This document shows, piece after piece, positions 8,371 through 18,504 of a stretch of DNA of 64,000 bases. Every line of letters starts with the position of its first letter. Positions within the stretch are counted from its first letter, which is position 1. The DNA lies in assembly GCF_900099935.1 (NCBI RefSeq), contig NZ_FNEK01000017.1, positions 29,392 through 93,391 of the forward strand, given 5' to 3'. The translations under genes were made by a program, and so were the position numbers. Source of the DNA: Aliiruegeria lutimaris. Lineage in GTDB: Bacteria > Pseudomonadota > Alphaproteobacteria > Rhodobacterales > Rhodobacteraceae. A model generated the notes under the pieces. The model saw only the letters and a program-made list of their open reading frames with translations. It made no database searches and was not told where the DNA came from.

Positions 8371-9367
8371 AGTCGTAGGCGAGCTCGTCTGTCCCGCCGG
8401 CACCCCGGCCTCGCTGCGCACCGCCGTCGATGCCGGTGCCGATTCCATCTATTGCGGCTTCCAGAACGCCACCAATGCGCGCAACTTCCCGGGGTTGAAC
8501 TTCACGCCCAAGGAGTTGGCCGGCGCGGTGGACTACGCCCATGAACGCGGCGCGAACGTGCTGCTGGCGCTGAACTCCTACCCGCCCGCGGGCAAGTTCG
8601 ACCTCTGGCGCGAAGCGGCTGACCTCGGCAACGAACTGGACGTGGACGCCTTCATCGTCGCCGACATGGCCGTGGCCCGCTATATCTCCGAAAAGCACCC
8701 CGAGCGCCGGATCCACCTTTCGGTGCAGGCCGCCGCCGCCAGCCCGGACGCGATCAACTACTATGTGCGCGAATTTGGCGTGAAGCGGGTCGTGCTGCCC
8801 CGCATCCTGACGATCCCCGAGATCCACGACATCAAGAGCGAGATTTCGGCCGAGATCGAGACCTTCATCTTCGGCAACCACGGGCTGATGGTCGAGGGGC
8901 GTTGCTCGCTCACCAATTACGCCACCGGGCTGTCGACCAACATGGACGGCGTCTGCTCGCCGGCCCACCTTGTCGAATACGTCAAGGACGCGGACGAAAA
9001 CATGTCGACCCGCCTTGGCGGCTACACGATCGACCGTTTCGGGCCGCAGGAAAACGCGGGCTACCCGACGATCTGCAAGGGGCGTTACTGCAACGAAGTG
9101 CAGCCGGAGGGCTACTACGCCTTCGAGGAGCCGATCAGCCTCAACCTCTCCAAGTTGCTGCCCGACCTCATGGAGGCCGGCGTGACCGCCTTCAAGATCG
9201 AGGGCCGCCAACGCTCCCGCGCCTATGTGCGAAAGGTCGTCTCCGCCTTCCGCGCAGCGGTGGACGATATCCGCGCCGGGCGCGAGCCCCAACTGGCCGA
9301 TCTGGTCGCCCTGACCGAGGGGCAGAAACAGACCGAAGGCGCCTACAAGACCAAGAAATGGCGGTGA
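8357..9367 (+). CDS. ubiU: Oxygen-independent ubiquinone hydroxylation protein UbiU
   Basis: UbiU is a U32-peptidase-like protein that, with UbiV, hydroxylates ubiquinone precursors without O2. The product has 336 residues and starts GELVCPAGTPASLRTAVDAG, the typical N-terminus. Cysteines expected to hold a [4Fe-4S] cluster are in EGRCSL, MDGVCSP and ICKGRYC. The proteolytic name of the family does not apply. AAGGAGCTTCCC precedes the ATG, which lies inside the end of ubiT. Translational coupling of the three genes is likely. Confidence 0.95.
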   Translation: MTTGEVVGELVCPAGTPASLRTAVDAGADSIYCGFQNATNARNFPGLNFTPKELAGAVDYAHERGANVLLALNSYPPAGKFDLWREAADLGNELDVDAFIVADMAVARYISEKHPERRIHLSVQAAAASPDAINYYVREFGVKRVVLPRILTIPEIHDIKSEISAEIETFIFGNHGLMVEGRCSLTNYATGLSTNMDGVCSPAHLVEYVKDADENMSTRLGGYTIDRFGPQENAGYPTICKGRYCNEVQPEGYYAFEEPISLNLSKLLPDLMEAGVTAFKIEGRQRSRAYVRKVVSAFRAAVDDIRAGREPQLADLVALTEGQKQTEGAYKTKKWR

Positions 9368-9372
9368 CAGAG

Positions 9373-10296
9373 ATGAAACCCAGACTGACCCTCGGCCCGA
9401 TCCAGTATTTCTGGAACGAGGACCGCAAACGCGACTTCTATGCCCGCATCGCCGACGAAGCCCCGGTGGACACCGTCTATCTCGGCGAGAATGTCTGCTC
9501 CAAGCGCCAGCCCTTCTTCGATCAGCATATCGAGGAAATGGCCGAACGGCTCCAGCGGGGCGGCAAGCGTGTCGTCCATTCCGGGCTCGCCGAGGTCATG
9601 CTCAAGCGCGAGCGCAAATCCTGCCACAATATGGCGAAGGCGGATGAGCTGGAGATCGAGGTCAACAATGCCGCCGGCCTTTTCCACCTCGCCCCCGGCC
9701 AGGCGCACCGCGTCGGCCCCTACATGAACGTCTACAGCGAAGAGACCATGACCTGGATGGCCACCAAGGGCGCAACCCACGTAACGGTGCCCACGGAGCT
9801 TCCCGGCAGCTCGGTCAAGGTGATGGCCGCGAAAGCCGCCGAGCTCGGGATCGGGCTGGAGGTGCAGGTCTTTGGCCGCGCCTGCCTGGCAACCTCCGCA
9901 CGCTGCTACCACGCCCGCGCCTATGGACGCACCAAGGATAACTGCCAGTTCGTCTGCGATGAGCATCTCGACGGGATGGAGCTGAACACCCGCGACGGGC
10001 AGGCGTTCCTGCGCGTGAACGGCATCCAGACACTTTCGCATTCCTATGTGAACCTCTTTGCCGAAGCCCCCGCGATGGCCGCCATGGGCGTCACCGATCT
10101 GCGCCTGATGCCGCAGCAGACCGACATGGTGGAGGTCGCCCGCATCTTCGAAGCGATCCTCGACGGCAAGATCGACACGGACGCCGCGCAGGCCCGATTC
10201 GATGCGCTGGACATGCAGGCCCCCTTGTCGAACGGTTTCTGGCATGGCGAGGCTGGCCACCGCCGCATCACCGCCAAGGCCGCCAGCTTTGCCTGA
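9373..10296 (+). CDS. ubiV: Oxygen-independent ubiquinone hydroxylation protein UbiV
   Basis: UbiV is the partner of UbiU and also a U32-family Fe-S protein. The 307-residue product begins MKPRLTLGPIQYFW, close to known UbiV N-termini, which is why the ATG at 9373 is preferred over one five codons upstream. Candidate cluster cysteines are in ENVCSKRQ, RACLATSARCYHARA and NCQFVCDEH. Only five bases separate it from ubiU. E. coli strains with this pair make ubiquinone anaerobically, supporting anaerobic respiration, for example denitrification. Confidence 0.95.
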   Translation: MKPRLTLGPIQYFWNEDRKRDFYARIADEAPVDTVYLGENVCSKRQPFFDQHIEEMAERLQRGGKRVVHSGLAEVMLKRERKSCHNMAKADELEIEVNNAAGLFHLAPGQAHRVGPYMNVYSEETMTWMATKGATHVTVPTELPGSSVKVMAAKAAELGIGLEVQVFGRACLATSARCYHARAYGRTKDNCQFVCDEHLDGMELNTRDGQAFLRVNGIQTLSHSYVNLFAEAPAMAAMGVTDLRLMPQQTDMVEVARIFEAILDGKIDTDAAQARFDALDMQAPLSNGFWHGEAGHRRITAKAASFA

Positions 10297-10351
10297 CCGG
10301 CCGGCGGTCGCGGTCAACAATCAGGTATGAAAGCGCCTGCGTTGCCCCGGT

Positions 10352-10365
10352 TTGATCCCGGTCAA
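10352..10365. promoter_or_regulatory. FNR-type box in front of the P2-type cation ATPase
   Basis: TTGATCCCGGTCAA matches TTGAT-N4-(A/G)TCAA with one change from a perfect palindrome. It lies 60 bases before the ATPase start codon, between ubiV and the ATPase, which suggests that the ATPase has its own promoter under the same regulator as ubiTUV. Confidence 0.75.
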
Positions 10366-10424
10366 CGCGCGCTGACGGGCATCCGTTACGCTGGCTTCGT
10401 TCATCAGAGCGAAGAGGGGCACGC

Positions 10425-12971
10425 ATGCCTCACGGCCTCAGCGAACGAGACATCGCCGCGCTTCGCAAAAAGCATGGCTGGAACGAATTGCCGGAGGCGC
10501 CGCCGCCCTCTGCGCTGTTGATGTTTGCGCGCCAGTTCACCGATCTTCTCGTCCTGCTCCTGATCGGGGCCGCCGCCATATCGCTGCTGATCGGGGAACT
10601 GGCCGATTTCATCGCCATCATCGCGGTCGTGCTGCTGAACGCGATCCTCGGTTTCGTCCAGGAATGGCGAGCGGAAACCACGATGCAGGCGCTGCGGCAG
10701 ATGCTGTCGCCGACAGCAGTGGTCCTGCGCGACGGTGTCCGCCAGACGATCCCCGCGCGCGAGCTTCTGCCCGGAGACCTGATCTTGCTGGCCGAGGGCG
10801 ACAGGGTGCCCGCCGATGGCGCATTGCATCGCGAGACCGGGCTGATGCTGGACGAAAGCGTTCTGACCGGCGAGTCGGTGCCGGTCTCCCGCAGCGCGGG
10901 TGAGGAGGTCGCCTCCGGAACGACCGTGCTCGGCGGTCATGCCGAGGCGAATGTCACCGCCATCGGCCAACAGACGCGCTTCGGGCGCATCGCCATGCTG
11001 GCCTCGAGCGTGCGCGACGTGCAGACGCAATTGCAGCGCGAGTTACATGGGCTGGCCCGCCAACTCGGCCTGATGGCGATTGCCGTGGCCGCCATGGTCA
11101 TGCTCGCGGCCTTCCTGTCGGACCGCCAGCCGATCGAGGTTTTCATGCTCGGGCTGTCGCTCGCCGTGGCGATGGTGCCCGAGGGGCTGCCAGCCGTTGT
11201 CACCGTCACGCTGGCGCTCGGAGCGGGTGCGATGGCCCGGCAAAAGGCGCTTGTGCGCAACCTGCAGGCGGTCGAGACGCTCGGTGCGGCCAGCGTCATC
11301 TGCACCGACAAGACCGGTACGCTGACCGAGAACAAGATGACCGTGCGCAGCATCCGCACGCCTGACGCCACCTATGACGTGACCGGTAACGGCTATGATC
11401 CCGCAGGGCATATTGCCCGGGAGGGAAAAAAAATCCGCGCCGAGGGCGACCCGATCCTGGCCCGGCTCTGCCACACCGCTCTGATCTGCTCGCACGCGCG
11501 GCTGCTGCCCGGCGAGGATGGCTGGGAGATGATCGGCGAGCCGACCGAGGGCGCGCTTGTGACAATGGCAGCCAAGGCATGGGCCGATGCTGTCGATCCG
11601 TCCAGAGTCGTCGCTGAACGGCCCTTCAGCAGCGAGCGCAAACGCATGAGCGTGCTGGAACGCCGAGGGGAAGGCTTTGAACTGCACTGCAAGGGAGCAC
11701 CGGAAAAGATCCTTTCGATCTGCGAACATGTGCTTCTTCGCGACGGCCCCGCCTCCATGGGAACTGCGGAACGCGCCGAAATCGCCGAGCAGTCCGAGCG
11801 AATGGCCCGCGACGGCCTGCGCCTGATCGCGTTGGCGTTTCGCCCCGATGCGCGCGAACCGATTGAGGAGGAAGGCCTTACCTTCCTCGGCCTGGTCGGT
11901 ATGGAGGATCCGCCCCGCGCCGAGGTCCGGGACGCCGTGGCGCTGGCCGCGCATGCCGGCATTCGCACGCTGATGATCACCGGAGACCACCCGGCAACGG
12001 CACAGAGCATCGCAGGCCAGCTCGGCATCCCGGCCGACAGGGTTCTGACCAGTGACGACCTCGAAGAGATGGACGATACCGCGCTCGGCGACGCGCTGGC
12101 CGGCCCCGTGGCCTTCGCCCGCGTGCGTCCCGCCGACAAGCTGCGCATCGTGGCGGCGCTACAGGCCTGCGGCGCTGTTGTGGCCATGACCGGCGACGGC
12201 GTGAACGACGCCCCTGCCCTCAAGAAGGCCGATATCGGCCTGTCCATGGGCATCCGCGGCACCGAGGTCGCCAAGGATGCCTCCGACCTCGTGCTGCTCG
12301 ACGACAATTACGCCAGCATCGTCCGCGCGGTACGCGAAGGACGGCGGCAATTCGAGAATATCCGCAAATTCGTCCGCTACCTTCTCTCGTCGAATACCGG
12401 CGAGGTCGTCGCGCTGATGGTCAACCTTGTCATCGGTGGGCCGCTCATTTTCCTTCCGACACAGATCCTGTGGATGAACCTGGTGACGGACGGCGTCACC
12501 GCGGTCGCACTTGGGGTGGAGAAATCCGAGCCCGGCCAGATGAAGGTTCCGCCGCGCGATCCGAACAAGCGCCTGCTCGGCCTGTCAGCGCTTCCCGTCA
12601 TTCTGACTTTCGGTCTTTATACCAGCGGGGCGTCTCTCTGGATTTTCTACTCGCTGCTGGATCTCGGCACCGACCTTGCCCGCACCGCCGCCTTTACCAG
12701 CATGGTCATCTTCGAGAAAGCAAGCGTCTTTGCATTCCGCAGCCTGCGCGATCCCTGTTGGAAGATAGGCTGGGGATCGAACCCGATGCTTTGGCTCGCC
12801 TTTTCCGCAATGGTCCTGGCCCAAATGGCCGCAGTCTACTGGGCACCGCTGCAAGCAATGCTGCACACGGTTCCGTTGGGACTGCGCCACTGGGGGATGA
12901 TCCTGACACTTGCCCTGCCCCTGATCGTGCTACCGGAAACCGTGAAATCGTTTCGGAAGAATGATGCCTGA
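10425..12971 (+). CDS. P2-type cation-transporting ATPase (Ca2+-ATPase-like)
   Basis: This 848-residue inner-membrane pump uses ATP to move a cation. It has the phosphorylation site DKTGTLT at D295, the TGES actuator motif (LTGESVPVS), TGDH and GDGVNDAP motifs, and a PEGLP motif in TM4 (252-256). PEGLP and six C-terminal helices place it with P2 ATPases (Ca2+, or Na+/K+-like); the ion cannot be fixed by reading. AGAGGGG lies before the ATG. Such ATPases are often found in Crp/Fnr regulons of proteobacteria, in line with the FNR-type box. It converges on the acp gene. Confidence 0.92.
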   Translation: MPHGLSERDIAALRKKHGWNELPEAPPPSALLMFARQFTDLLVLLLIGAAAISLLIGELADFIAIIAVVLLNAILGFVQEWRAETTMQALRQMLSPTAVVLRDGVRQTIPARELLPGDLILLAEGDRVPADGALHRETGLMLDESVLTGESVPVSRSAGEEVASGTTVLGGHAEANVTAIGQQTRFGRIAMLASSVRDVQTQLQRELHGLARQLGLMAIAVAAMVMLAAFLSDRQPIEVFMLGLSLAVAMVPEGLPAVVTVTLALGAGAMARQKALVRNLQAVETLGAASVICTDKTGTLTENKMTVRSIRTPDATYDVTGNGYDPAGHIAREGKKIRAEGDPILARLCHTALICSHARLLPGEDGWEMIGEPTEGALVTMAAKAWADAVDPSRVVAERPFSSERKRMSVLERRGEGFELHCKGAPEKILSICEHVLLRDGPASMGTAERAEIAEQSERMARDGLRLIALAFRPDAREPIEEEGLTFLGLVGMEDPPRAEVRDAVALAAHAGIRTLMITGDHPATAQSIAGQLGIPADRVLTSDDLEEMDDTALGDALAGPVAFARVRPADKLRIVAALQACGAVVAMTGDGVNDAPALKKADIGLSMGIRGTEVAKDASDLVLLDDNYASIVRAVREGRRQFENIRKFVRYLLSSNTGEVVALMVNLVIGGPLIFLPTQILWMNLVTDGVTAVALGVEKSEPGQMKVPPRDPNKRLLGLSALPVILTFGLYTSGASLWIFYSLLDLGTDLARTAAFTSMVIFEKASVFAFRSLRDPCWKIGWGSNPMLWLAFSAMVLAQMAAVYWAPLQAMLHTVPLGLRHWGMILTLALPLIVLPETVKSFRKNDA

Positions 12972-13017
12972 TACGCGTGCTGCGGCCCTTTGAGGGCGCG
13001 CGCTTCGCGCGCGGGAA

Positions 13018-13142
13018 CTATCCTGGGGATCGTGCCTCCGGCGGGGATATTTATCGAAAGATGATATCAAGCGAAAACCCGTTTCCTCTTTCCGAAAATA
13101 TCCTGGGGGAGTGCTCGCAAGAGTGCGGGGGCGAAGCCCCCA
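13018..13142. repeat. Intergenic hairpin repeat, copy C (two facing half-units)
   Basis: A left half (GCCTCCGGCGGGGATATTTA, then TCGAAAGATGA) faces a right half (CTCTTTCCGAAAATATCCTG, then GGGGAG). The right half continues into a GTGCTCGCAAGAGTGC hairpin and a GGGGGCGAAGCCCCC hairpin. It fills the space between the converging ATPase and acp genes. The facing arrangement makes a long interrupted palindrome. Confidence 0.85.
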
Positions 13143-13178
13143 CATCCTCTCCGCAATTGCCCGGTTGCAGCCGTCTTC

Positions 13179-13427
13179 TCAGGCCGCCAGTCTTCGGCTC
13201 AGATAGGCAGCAGCCAGGGCAGGCGTGGCGATCTCCACGTATTCCTGCTCGGGGATATCCACCCCGAGGCGCGCATGGAGCGCGGCCACGAGGTTGAGCA
13301 CATCCATCGAATCCAGTTCCAGATCGTCCTGGATATGGTCGTCCGCGCCGATTTCGTCGGACTCCAGGTCCGGAGCGACTTTCAGGAGTTCCTCCAGAAA
13401 GACTTTTCTTGCTTCATCCTGTGTCAT
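13179..13427 (-). CDS. Acyl carrier protein encoded with a pyruvate dehydrogenase
   Basis: The 82-residue acidic product is a phosphopantetheine carrier: DLELDSMDVLNLVAAL holds the DS-M motif with Ser40 as the attachment site. The stop of the E2 gene overlaps its ATG (ATGA), so it is the last gene of the acs-PDH-E2 operon and translationally coupled. It is not the housekeeping AcpP (no fab genes nearby, divergent sequence around the core). Its substrate is unknown. Carrying an acetyl group from the E2 or from the ligase is an inference from position only. Confidence 0.92.
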   Translation of the reverse strand: MTQDEARKVFLEELLKVAPDLESDEIGADDHIQDDLELDSMDVLNLVAALHARLGVDIPEQEYVEIATPALAAAYLSRRLAA

Positions 13428-14617
13428 AGGGCCTCCGGGTTTTGCAATGCCGTGTCGATCTCGGCGAGGAAGCGGTTGGCCTGGCGGCCATCGCTGACGC
13501 GGTGATCCGCCGAGAGGGTAAAGGTGGCGAGCAGCCTTGGAACAATTTCCCCCTCCACCACCCATGGCCGGATCTTCGGCGCACCGATGGCAAGCAGCGC
13601 CACCTGCGGCGGGAAGATGATCCCCGCCATCGCGTCGGCCCCCTTCTCGCCCAGGGCGGAGACGGTCAACGTGCCGCTTGTCATCTCCGAGGAGCGCAGG
13701 CGCATGGCCCGGGCACGGGCGACGAGTTCCTTCATCGCCGCCATCAGATCCGGCAGCGCCAGCTTGTCAGCCTCCGGAATAGCGGGCGCAATCAGCCCAC
13801 CGCCGCGCAGCGCGACCGCCACGCCAAGATTCACCTGCGGTGCCGGGGTGAAGCCATCAACGCCATAATGGCCGTTCATCTCCTTCACCTTGGCCGCCGC
13901 GAGCGCTGCCGCCTTCATGAACAATGTGCCCAGCAGGATACGCTCGGCAGGCGGCACCGCCGCATTGCGGGCGGCCAGCCAGTCGGAGGCGGTCTGGATG
14001 TCGACGCTCTGGGACAGTTGGAAATGCGGGATCTCGCGCTTGGAGCGCTGCATCGCCGCCGCGATGGCCTTGCGCATCTCGACCATGGCATCGGCGGGCT
14101 TCGTAGGTTTGGGTGTCTCGCGACGTTCGGGCGCGGTGGTCTCCACATCGGCGAGAACCACGGCCCCGCCCGGGCCGCTGCCCTTTAGCGCGCCAAGGTC
14201 CACGCCACGTTCGGACGCCCTTTGCCGGGCTGCCGGGGAGGCGGCAATGCCGAGCGTGGCGGGCCTTGGTTGCAGGCCCTCGGAGGCTGCGGGTGCCACC
14301 GTCGCCAATTCGGGCGCGGGCGCGACCACCTCCGGAGCCGTTCCGGTTGTCGGCGCCGCCGGAGCAGACGGCGGCGCCTCCCCCGCGGCCAGGATCGTCG
14401 CGAGCGGGGCGCCGACGGGCAGCTTGGCGCCTATCTCCGCATCCAGCGACTGAATGATCCCGTCCTCGAAGATCTCGATCTCGATGGCGCCCTTCTGGGT
14501 TTCCACGACAGCGACGATGTCACCGCGCTTCACCGCGTCCCCCGGCGCGACCAGCCATTCGACCAGCGTTCCGGCTTCCATGTCGGCGCCAAGGCTTGGC
14601 ATCTGGAACACGCCCAT
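13424..14617 (-). CDS. 2-oxo acid dehydrogenase dihydrolipoamide acyltransferase (E2)
   Basis: This 397-residue E2 moves the acetyl group from E1 to CoA. One lipoyl domain lies at about residues 1-78, with Lys42 in [11 protein letters not shown] as the lipoylation site. An alanine/proline-rich linker follows, then a peripheral-subunit-binding domain ([19 protein letters not shown]) and a catalytic domain ending with the active-site motif SADHRVSDG (His about 372). The arrangement is that of PDH-type E2s, slightly short because there is only one lipoyl domain. Its start lies only a few bases after the E1 stop, and its stop overlaps the acp start. Confidence 0.93.
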   Translation of the reverse strand: MGVFQMPSLGADMEAGTLVEWLVAPGDAVKRGDIVAVVETQKGAIEIEIFEDGIIQSLDAEIGAKLPVGAPLATILAAGEAPPSAPAAPTTGTAPEVVAPAPELATVAPAASEGLQPRPATLGIAASPAARQRASERGVDLGALKGSGPGGAVVLADVETTAPERRETPKPTKPADAMVEMRKAIAAAMQRSKREIPHFQLSQSVDIQTASDWLAARNAAVPPAERILLGTLFMKAAALAAAKVKEMNGHYGVDGFTPAPQVNLGVAVALRGGGLIAPAIPEADKLALPDLMAAMKELVARARAMRLRSSEMTSGTLTVSALGEKGADAMAGIIFPPQVALLAIGAPKIRPWVVEGEIVPRLLATFTLSADHRVSDGRQANRFLAEIDTALQNPEAL

Positions 14618-14620
14618 GGC

Positions 14621-16615
14621 TCACCTCCCCAGCGTGGCTTTGGCCGCCGCAACGATCTGGGCGACCTGCGGGATGGCAGCCTGTTCGAGATGCGATGGAT
14701 AGGGGATCGGCACCTCGGCTGAGCAGACACGGCCAACGGGTGCGTCCATGTGCCAGAAGACCTGTTCATGGATACGGGCTGCGATCTCGGCCGAGAGCGA
14801 GCCGCTCTTCCAGCCTTCATCGACAACAACCGCCCGCCGCGTACGTCCCACCGACGCCATGATCGTGGCATCGTCCAGCGGGCGCAGAACCCGCAGGTCG
14901 ATCAACTCGGCCTCGATGCCGTCAGCCGCGAGTTCGTCCGCTGCTTCCAGCACCTTGTGCAGCGAGCCGCCATAGGTGATGAGCGTCACGTCATTGCCCT
15001 GCCGACGGATCGCGGCCTTGGAAATGTCGACCGGTCCGGCATTTACGTCCAACGGGCCGGTGCGATTGTAAAGCATCACGTTCTCGAAGATCAGCACCGG
15101 GTCCGGATCCTCCAGCGCGGTCCAGAGCATGCCACGGGCATCCTCCAGCGTGGCGGGCGCCAGCACCTTCAGCCCCGGAATATGGGCGAACCACCCTTCC
15201 AGCGAATGCGAGTGCTGCGCGGCGAGCTGCTTGCCTGCGCCGGTTGCCATGCGGATCACCACGGGAACGCCGAACTGGCCGCCGGACATGTGGCGGACCG
15301 TGGCGGCGGTATTGAGGATCTGGTCGAGCGCGAGCAGCGAGAAGTTCACTGTCATCACCTCGACGATGGGCCGCAAACCGTTGGCGGCAGCCCCGATCCC
15401 TGCCCCGGTGAAGCCGGATTCCGAGAGCGGCGTGTCGCGGATACGATCTTCGCCGAACTCCTCCAGCAGGCCCTTGGAGACCGCGTAGCAGCCACCATAG
15501 GCGCCCACATCCTCGCCCATCAGGAAGACCCGCTTGTCGCGCTTGAGCGCGTCGCGGATACCCTGCTTGACGGCTTCGCGATAGGTCACCTCCTCGGTCT
15601 TGCCGGACGGGGCGACCGGAAGCGGGTCCGGGCGCGGCTCGGCCATGGTGTGTTTGGCCAGGTCCTCCACCGGCTCCCAAGTCCCGTTCTCGGCAAAATC
15701 GACGGCAAGGGCGATCTCGGCATCGACCATCTCCTCGATCCGGGTGATGTCCTCGGCATGCAGCAATGCGTTCTCCAGCAGCCAGTCCTGGAAGCGGTGG
15801 ATCGGGCCGCGCTTGCGCCAGCTCTCGATCTCTTCCTTGCTGCGGTAAAGCTGCGCGTCGAACATCGAATGCGGCCGGAAGCGATAGGTCTTGCACTCTA
15901 GGAACACAGGCTTTCCGCTCTCCCGGATATGCCGGATCGCCGAGCGCGCGGCGACCTCCACCGCGACCACGTCCATGCCGTCGACCTGCCGGCTCTCGAT
16001 GCCATAAGCCTTGGCCTTGTCGTGGATATCGGTATCGGAATCGTAGCGCTCGATGGCGGTGCCCATGGCGTAGCCGTTGTTTTCGCAAACGAACAGCACC
16101 GGCAGGTTCCAGAGCGCGGCGAGGTTCATCGTCTCGTGGAACTCCCCTTCCGCCGCCGCACCGTCGCCGAAGAAGCAGGCGGTGACGTGGTTGTCGCCCC
16201 GCAGCCGATCGGCCAGAGCGATGCCGGCCGCCAGCGGCAACCCGCCGCCGACAATGGCATTGCCACCGTAGAAATTGGTCGCGGCATCGAAGATATGCAT
16301 CGAGCCGCCACGGCCGCCCGAGCTGCCCTCGGCCTTGCCATACATCTCGGCCATGACCTCGGTCATCGGCACCCCGCGCGCCAAGGCCTGGCCATGCTCG
16401 CGATAGGTGGCGACGATCTTGTCATCGGGGCCGAGCACCGGGATCACCCCGGCGGCAATCGCCTCCTCGCCGTCATAGAGATGCAGGAAGCCGCGGATCT
16501 TCTCCTGCTGATAGAGCTCAGCGCATTTATCCTCGAACTTCCGGATCCGGATCATTCCCGTCAGCAGTGACAGGACGTGGTCTCGCGTCAGGCGCGGTTT
16601 GTCCATCACGGTCAT
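14621..16615 (-). CDS. Pyruvate (2-oxo acid) dehydrogenase E1, alpha and beta fused
   Basis: One 664-residue chain holds both E1 subunits. The alpha part (about 1-325) carries the ThDP/Mg motif starting GDG at 150-152 and ending NN at 179-180. The beta part (about 340-664) includes [32 protein letters not shown] and [11 protein letters not shown]. Alpha and beta are separate genes in the usual alphaproteobacterial PDH, where the beta subunit often carries a lipoyl domain; here there is none. ATGA overlap with the ligase gene shows coupling. Pyruvate is the likely substrate given the acetate-CoA ligase upstream, but acetoin or a branched keto acid cannot be excluded. Confidence 0.93.
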   Translation of the reverse strand: MTVMDKPRLTRDHVLSLLTGMIRIRKFEDKCAELYQQEKIRGFLHLYDGEEAIAAGVIPVLGPDDKIVATYREHGQALARGVPMTEVMAEMYGKAEGSSGGRGGSMHIFDAATNFYGGNAIVGGGLPLAAGIALADRLRGDNHVTACFFGDGAAAEGEFHETMNLAALWNLPVLFVCENNGYAMGTAIERYDSDTDIHDKAKAYGIESRQVDGMDVVAVEVAARSAIRHIRESGKPVFLECKTYRFRPHSMFDAQLYRSKEEIESWRKRGPIHRFQDWLLENALLHAEDITRIEEMVDAEIALAVDFAENGTWEPVEDLAKHTMAEPRPDPLPVAPSGKTEEVTYREAVKQGIRDALKRDKRVFLMGEDVGAYGGCYAVSKGLLEEFGEDRIRDTPLSESGFTGAGIGAAANGLRPIVEVMTVNFSLLALDQILNTAATVRHMSGGQFGVPVVIRMATGAGKQLAAQHSHSLEGWFAHIPGLKVLAPATLEDARGMLWTALEDPDPVLIFENVMLYNRTGPLDVNAGPVDISKAAIRRQGNDVTLITYGGSLHKVLEAADELAADGIEAELIDLRVLRPLDDATIMASVGRTRRAVVVDEGWKSGSLSAEIAARIHEQVFWHMDAPVGRVCSAEVPIPYPSHLEQAAIPQVAQIVAAAKATLGR

Positions 16616-18354
16616 GTCTCGTCAGTCTCCAGGGTTGAAATATCCCCCTCGGGAAGGCCCAGTTCGCGCGCCTTCAGCAGGCGGCGCATGATCTTGCCCG
16701 AACGGGTCTTGGGCAGCGTGTTGCGGAACACGATCTCACGCGGGGCCACCGCTGGCCCGAGCTTCTTGCGGGCATGGCCGCGGATAGAACGCTCAAGCTC
16801 TTCGTCAGGGGTGTAGCCCGGTTTGAGAGTCACGAAGGCCTTGATGACCTCGCCCGCCGTCTCGTCCGGCACGCCGATCACGCCCGCCTCGGCCACGGCC
16901 TCATGCTCGATCAGCGCGCTTTCGACCTCGAAGGGGCCGACAAGGTGGCCGGAAGACTTGATCAGGTCGTCGGCGCGTCCGACGAACCAGTAATACCCGT
17001 CCTTGTCCCGCATCGCGAGATCACCGGAGAGGTACCAGCCATCGACGAAGCACTTGTCGTAGCGCGCCTGCTCGTCGAGATAGGTCCGCATCATCGAGGG
17101 CCAGCCGGGCCGCAGCGCCAGCTCGCCAATGTCGCCGTCAGCGAGTTCCTTTACCCCGGTGCTGGTGCGCTCGACGATCCCGGCCTTGATGCCGGGCATC
17201 GGCTTGCCCATGGAGCCGGGGCGGACATCCGCCGCGGCAAGGTTGGCGATCATGATGCCCCCCGTTTCGGTCTGCCACCAGTTGTCGTGGAAGGGCTTGC
17301 CGAAGACACGGTTGGACCAGACCACCGCCTCGGGGTTCAGCGGCTCGCCGACCGATGCCAGGAAGCGCAGGCCAGAGAAGTCATAGGGCTTCGTTGCGTC
17401 GTCGCCCGCCCGCATCATCATGCGGATCGCGGTCGGCGCCGAATACCAGACCTCGACCTTCTCCTGTTCGACGGTCGTGTACCAACGGTCGAGGTCGAAC
17501 TCCGCCTCGTCGACGATCATCGTCACCCGGTTCACCAGCGGTGAGATGATGCCGTAGGAGGTGCCGGTGACCCAGCCGGGATCGGCCGTGCACCAATAGA
17601 TCGTGCCAGGTGTCAACTCCAACGCGTAACGCCCTGAAATTGCGTGATACATCACCGCCTTATGGACATGCACCGCACCCTTGGGCTTGCCGGTGGTGCC
17701 GGAGGTGAAATGTATCAGCGCCCGGTCCTCGGGCATGGTCCGCGCGGTCTCGAAATCCGGGCTGGCCTCCGCCATCGCCGGAGCAAGGGCGACGCAGCCC
17801 TCGGGTGCCTCGTCACCGACGATCAGCACCAGCTTCAGCGTCGGGATCTCGGCGCACCATTTCGCGATCTTGCGGCGGTAGAGCGTTTCGGTCGTCACCA
17901 GCGCCTTTGCCGAACCGATTTCCATGCGGGTGCGGATCGGCTCCGGCCCAAAGGCCGAGAAGAGCGGCGTGAAGATCAGCCCCGCCTTCAGCGTGCCAAG
18001 TGCGGTCACGTAAAGTTCAGGCACCCGCCCCATCAGGCCAAAGACGCTGTCACCCCGCTCCAGCCCATGCGCCTTCAGCACATTGGCGAAGCGCGATGTG
18101 CGCTCAGCAAGATCGGCATAGGTGATTTCTTCGCGGGCATCGCCCTTGCCAAGCCAGCGGATCGCAACCTGCGCGCCCTGGCCGGCGGCGACATGGCGAT
18201 CCACCGCCTCGTGGGCGATGTTCAGCGCCCCGTCCGGCAGGCCGTCCAGCATGGCCTCCGCGATATCCCAGGTGAATGTTTCACGCGTCTCGTCCGGGTG
18301 GGGAAGAGACGCACCTCGAGTCCCTCCGGACTCCTTCCGGATCGTCCCAAGCAT
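16612..18354 (-). CDS. Acetate--CoA ligase (AcsA-type AMP-forming acyl-CoA synthetase)
   Basis: The 580-residue product activates an acid, probably acetate, to its CoA thioester using ATP. The AMP-binding P-loop [10 protein letters not shown] lies at about 217-226, WWQTETGG is the A5-type core motif, [21 protein letters not shown] is A7-A8, and [10 protein letters not shown] near the C-terminus has the acylation-regulated lysine. The length fits short AcsA enzymes (about 570) rather than 650-residue Acs. GGAGG eight bases before the ATG fixes the start at 18354. It is the first gene of the acs-E1-E2-acp operon, divergent from the hydrogenase operon. Confidence 0.92.
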   Translation of the reverse strand: MLGTIRKESGGTRGASLPHPDETRETFTWDIAEAMLDGLPDGALNIAHEAVDRHVAAGQGAQVAIRWLGKGDAREEITYADLAERTSRFANVLKAHGLERGDSVFGLMGRVPELYVTALGTLKAGLIFTPLFSAFGPEPIRTRMEIGSAKALVTTETLYRRKIAKWCAEIPTLKLVLIVGDEAPEGCVALAPAMAEASPDFETARTMPEDRALIHFTSGTTGKPKGAVHVHKAVMYHAISGRYALELTPGTIYWCTADPGWVTGTSYGIISPLVNRVTMIVDEAEFDLDRWYTTVEQEKVEVWYSAPTAIRMMMRAGDDATKPYDFSGLRFLASVGEPLNPEAVVWSNRVFGKPFHDNWWQTETGGIMIANLAAADVRPGSMGKPMPGIKAGIVERTSTGVKELADGDIGELALRPGWPSMMRTYLDEQARYDKCFVDGWYLSGDLAMRDKDGYYWFVGRADDLIKSSGHLVGPFEVESALIEHEAVAEAGVIGVPDETAGEVIKAFVTLKPGYTPDEELERSIRGHARKKLGPAVAPREIVFRNTLPKTRSGKIMRRLLKARELGLPEGDISTLETDET

Positions 18355-18402
18355 GTTGGATTCCTCCCGCGGCGATTGTCGCACTCCGCGCGGAACGCCG
18401 CC

Positions 18403-18416
18403 ATGACCCACGTCAA
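18403..18416. promoter_or_regulatory. FNR-type box between the PDH and hydrogenase operons
   Basis: On the plus strand ATGACCCACGTCAA reads as TTGACGTGGGTCAT on the minus strand, which is TTGAC-N4-GTCAT. It lies about 50 bases before the acs start and 90 bases before the hydrogenase beta-subunit start. One box could serve both divergent promoters. It also argues against starting the hydrogenase gene at the ATG embedded in the box. Confidence 0.75.
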
Positions 18417-18504
18417 CGCCAACCGGTCAAAAATCAAGAAATATAGGGCATGCGCCGTGCAGAAGACCGCGCAGGCACTGCAGGAAAGTTTCCCGGAGGA
18501 CAGG

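Noticed and set aside
17644..18504. An upstream extension of the hydrogenase beta-subunit frame
   Set aside because: It is antisense to acs and crosses the FNR-type box; a strong ribosome site directly before 18505 marks the real start.
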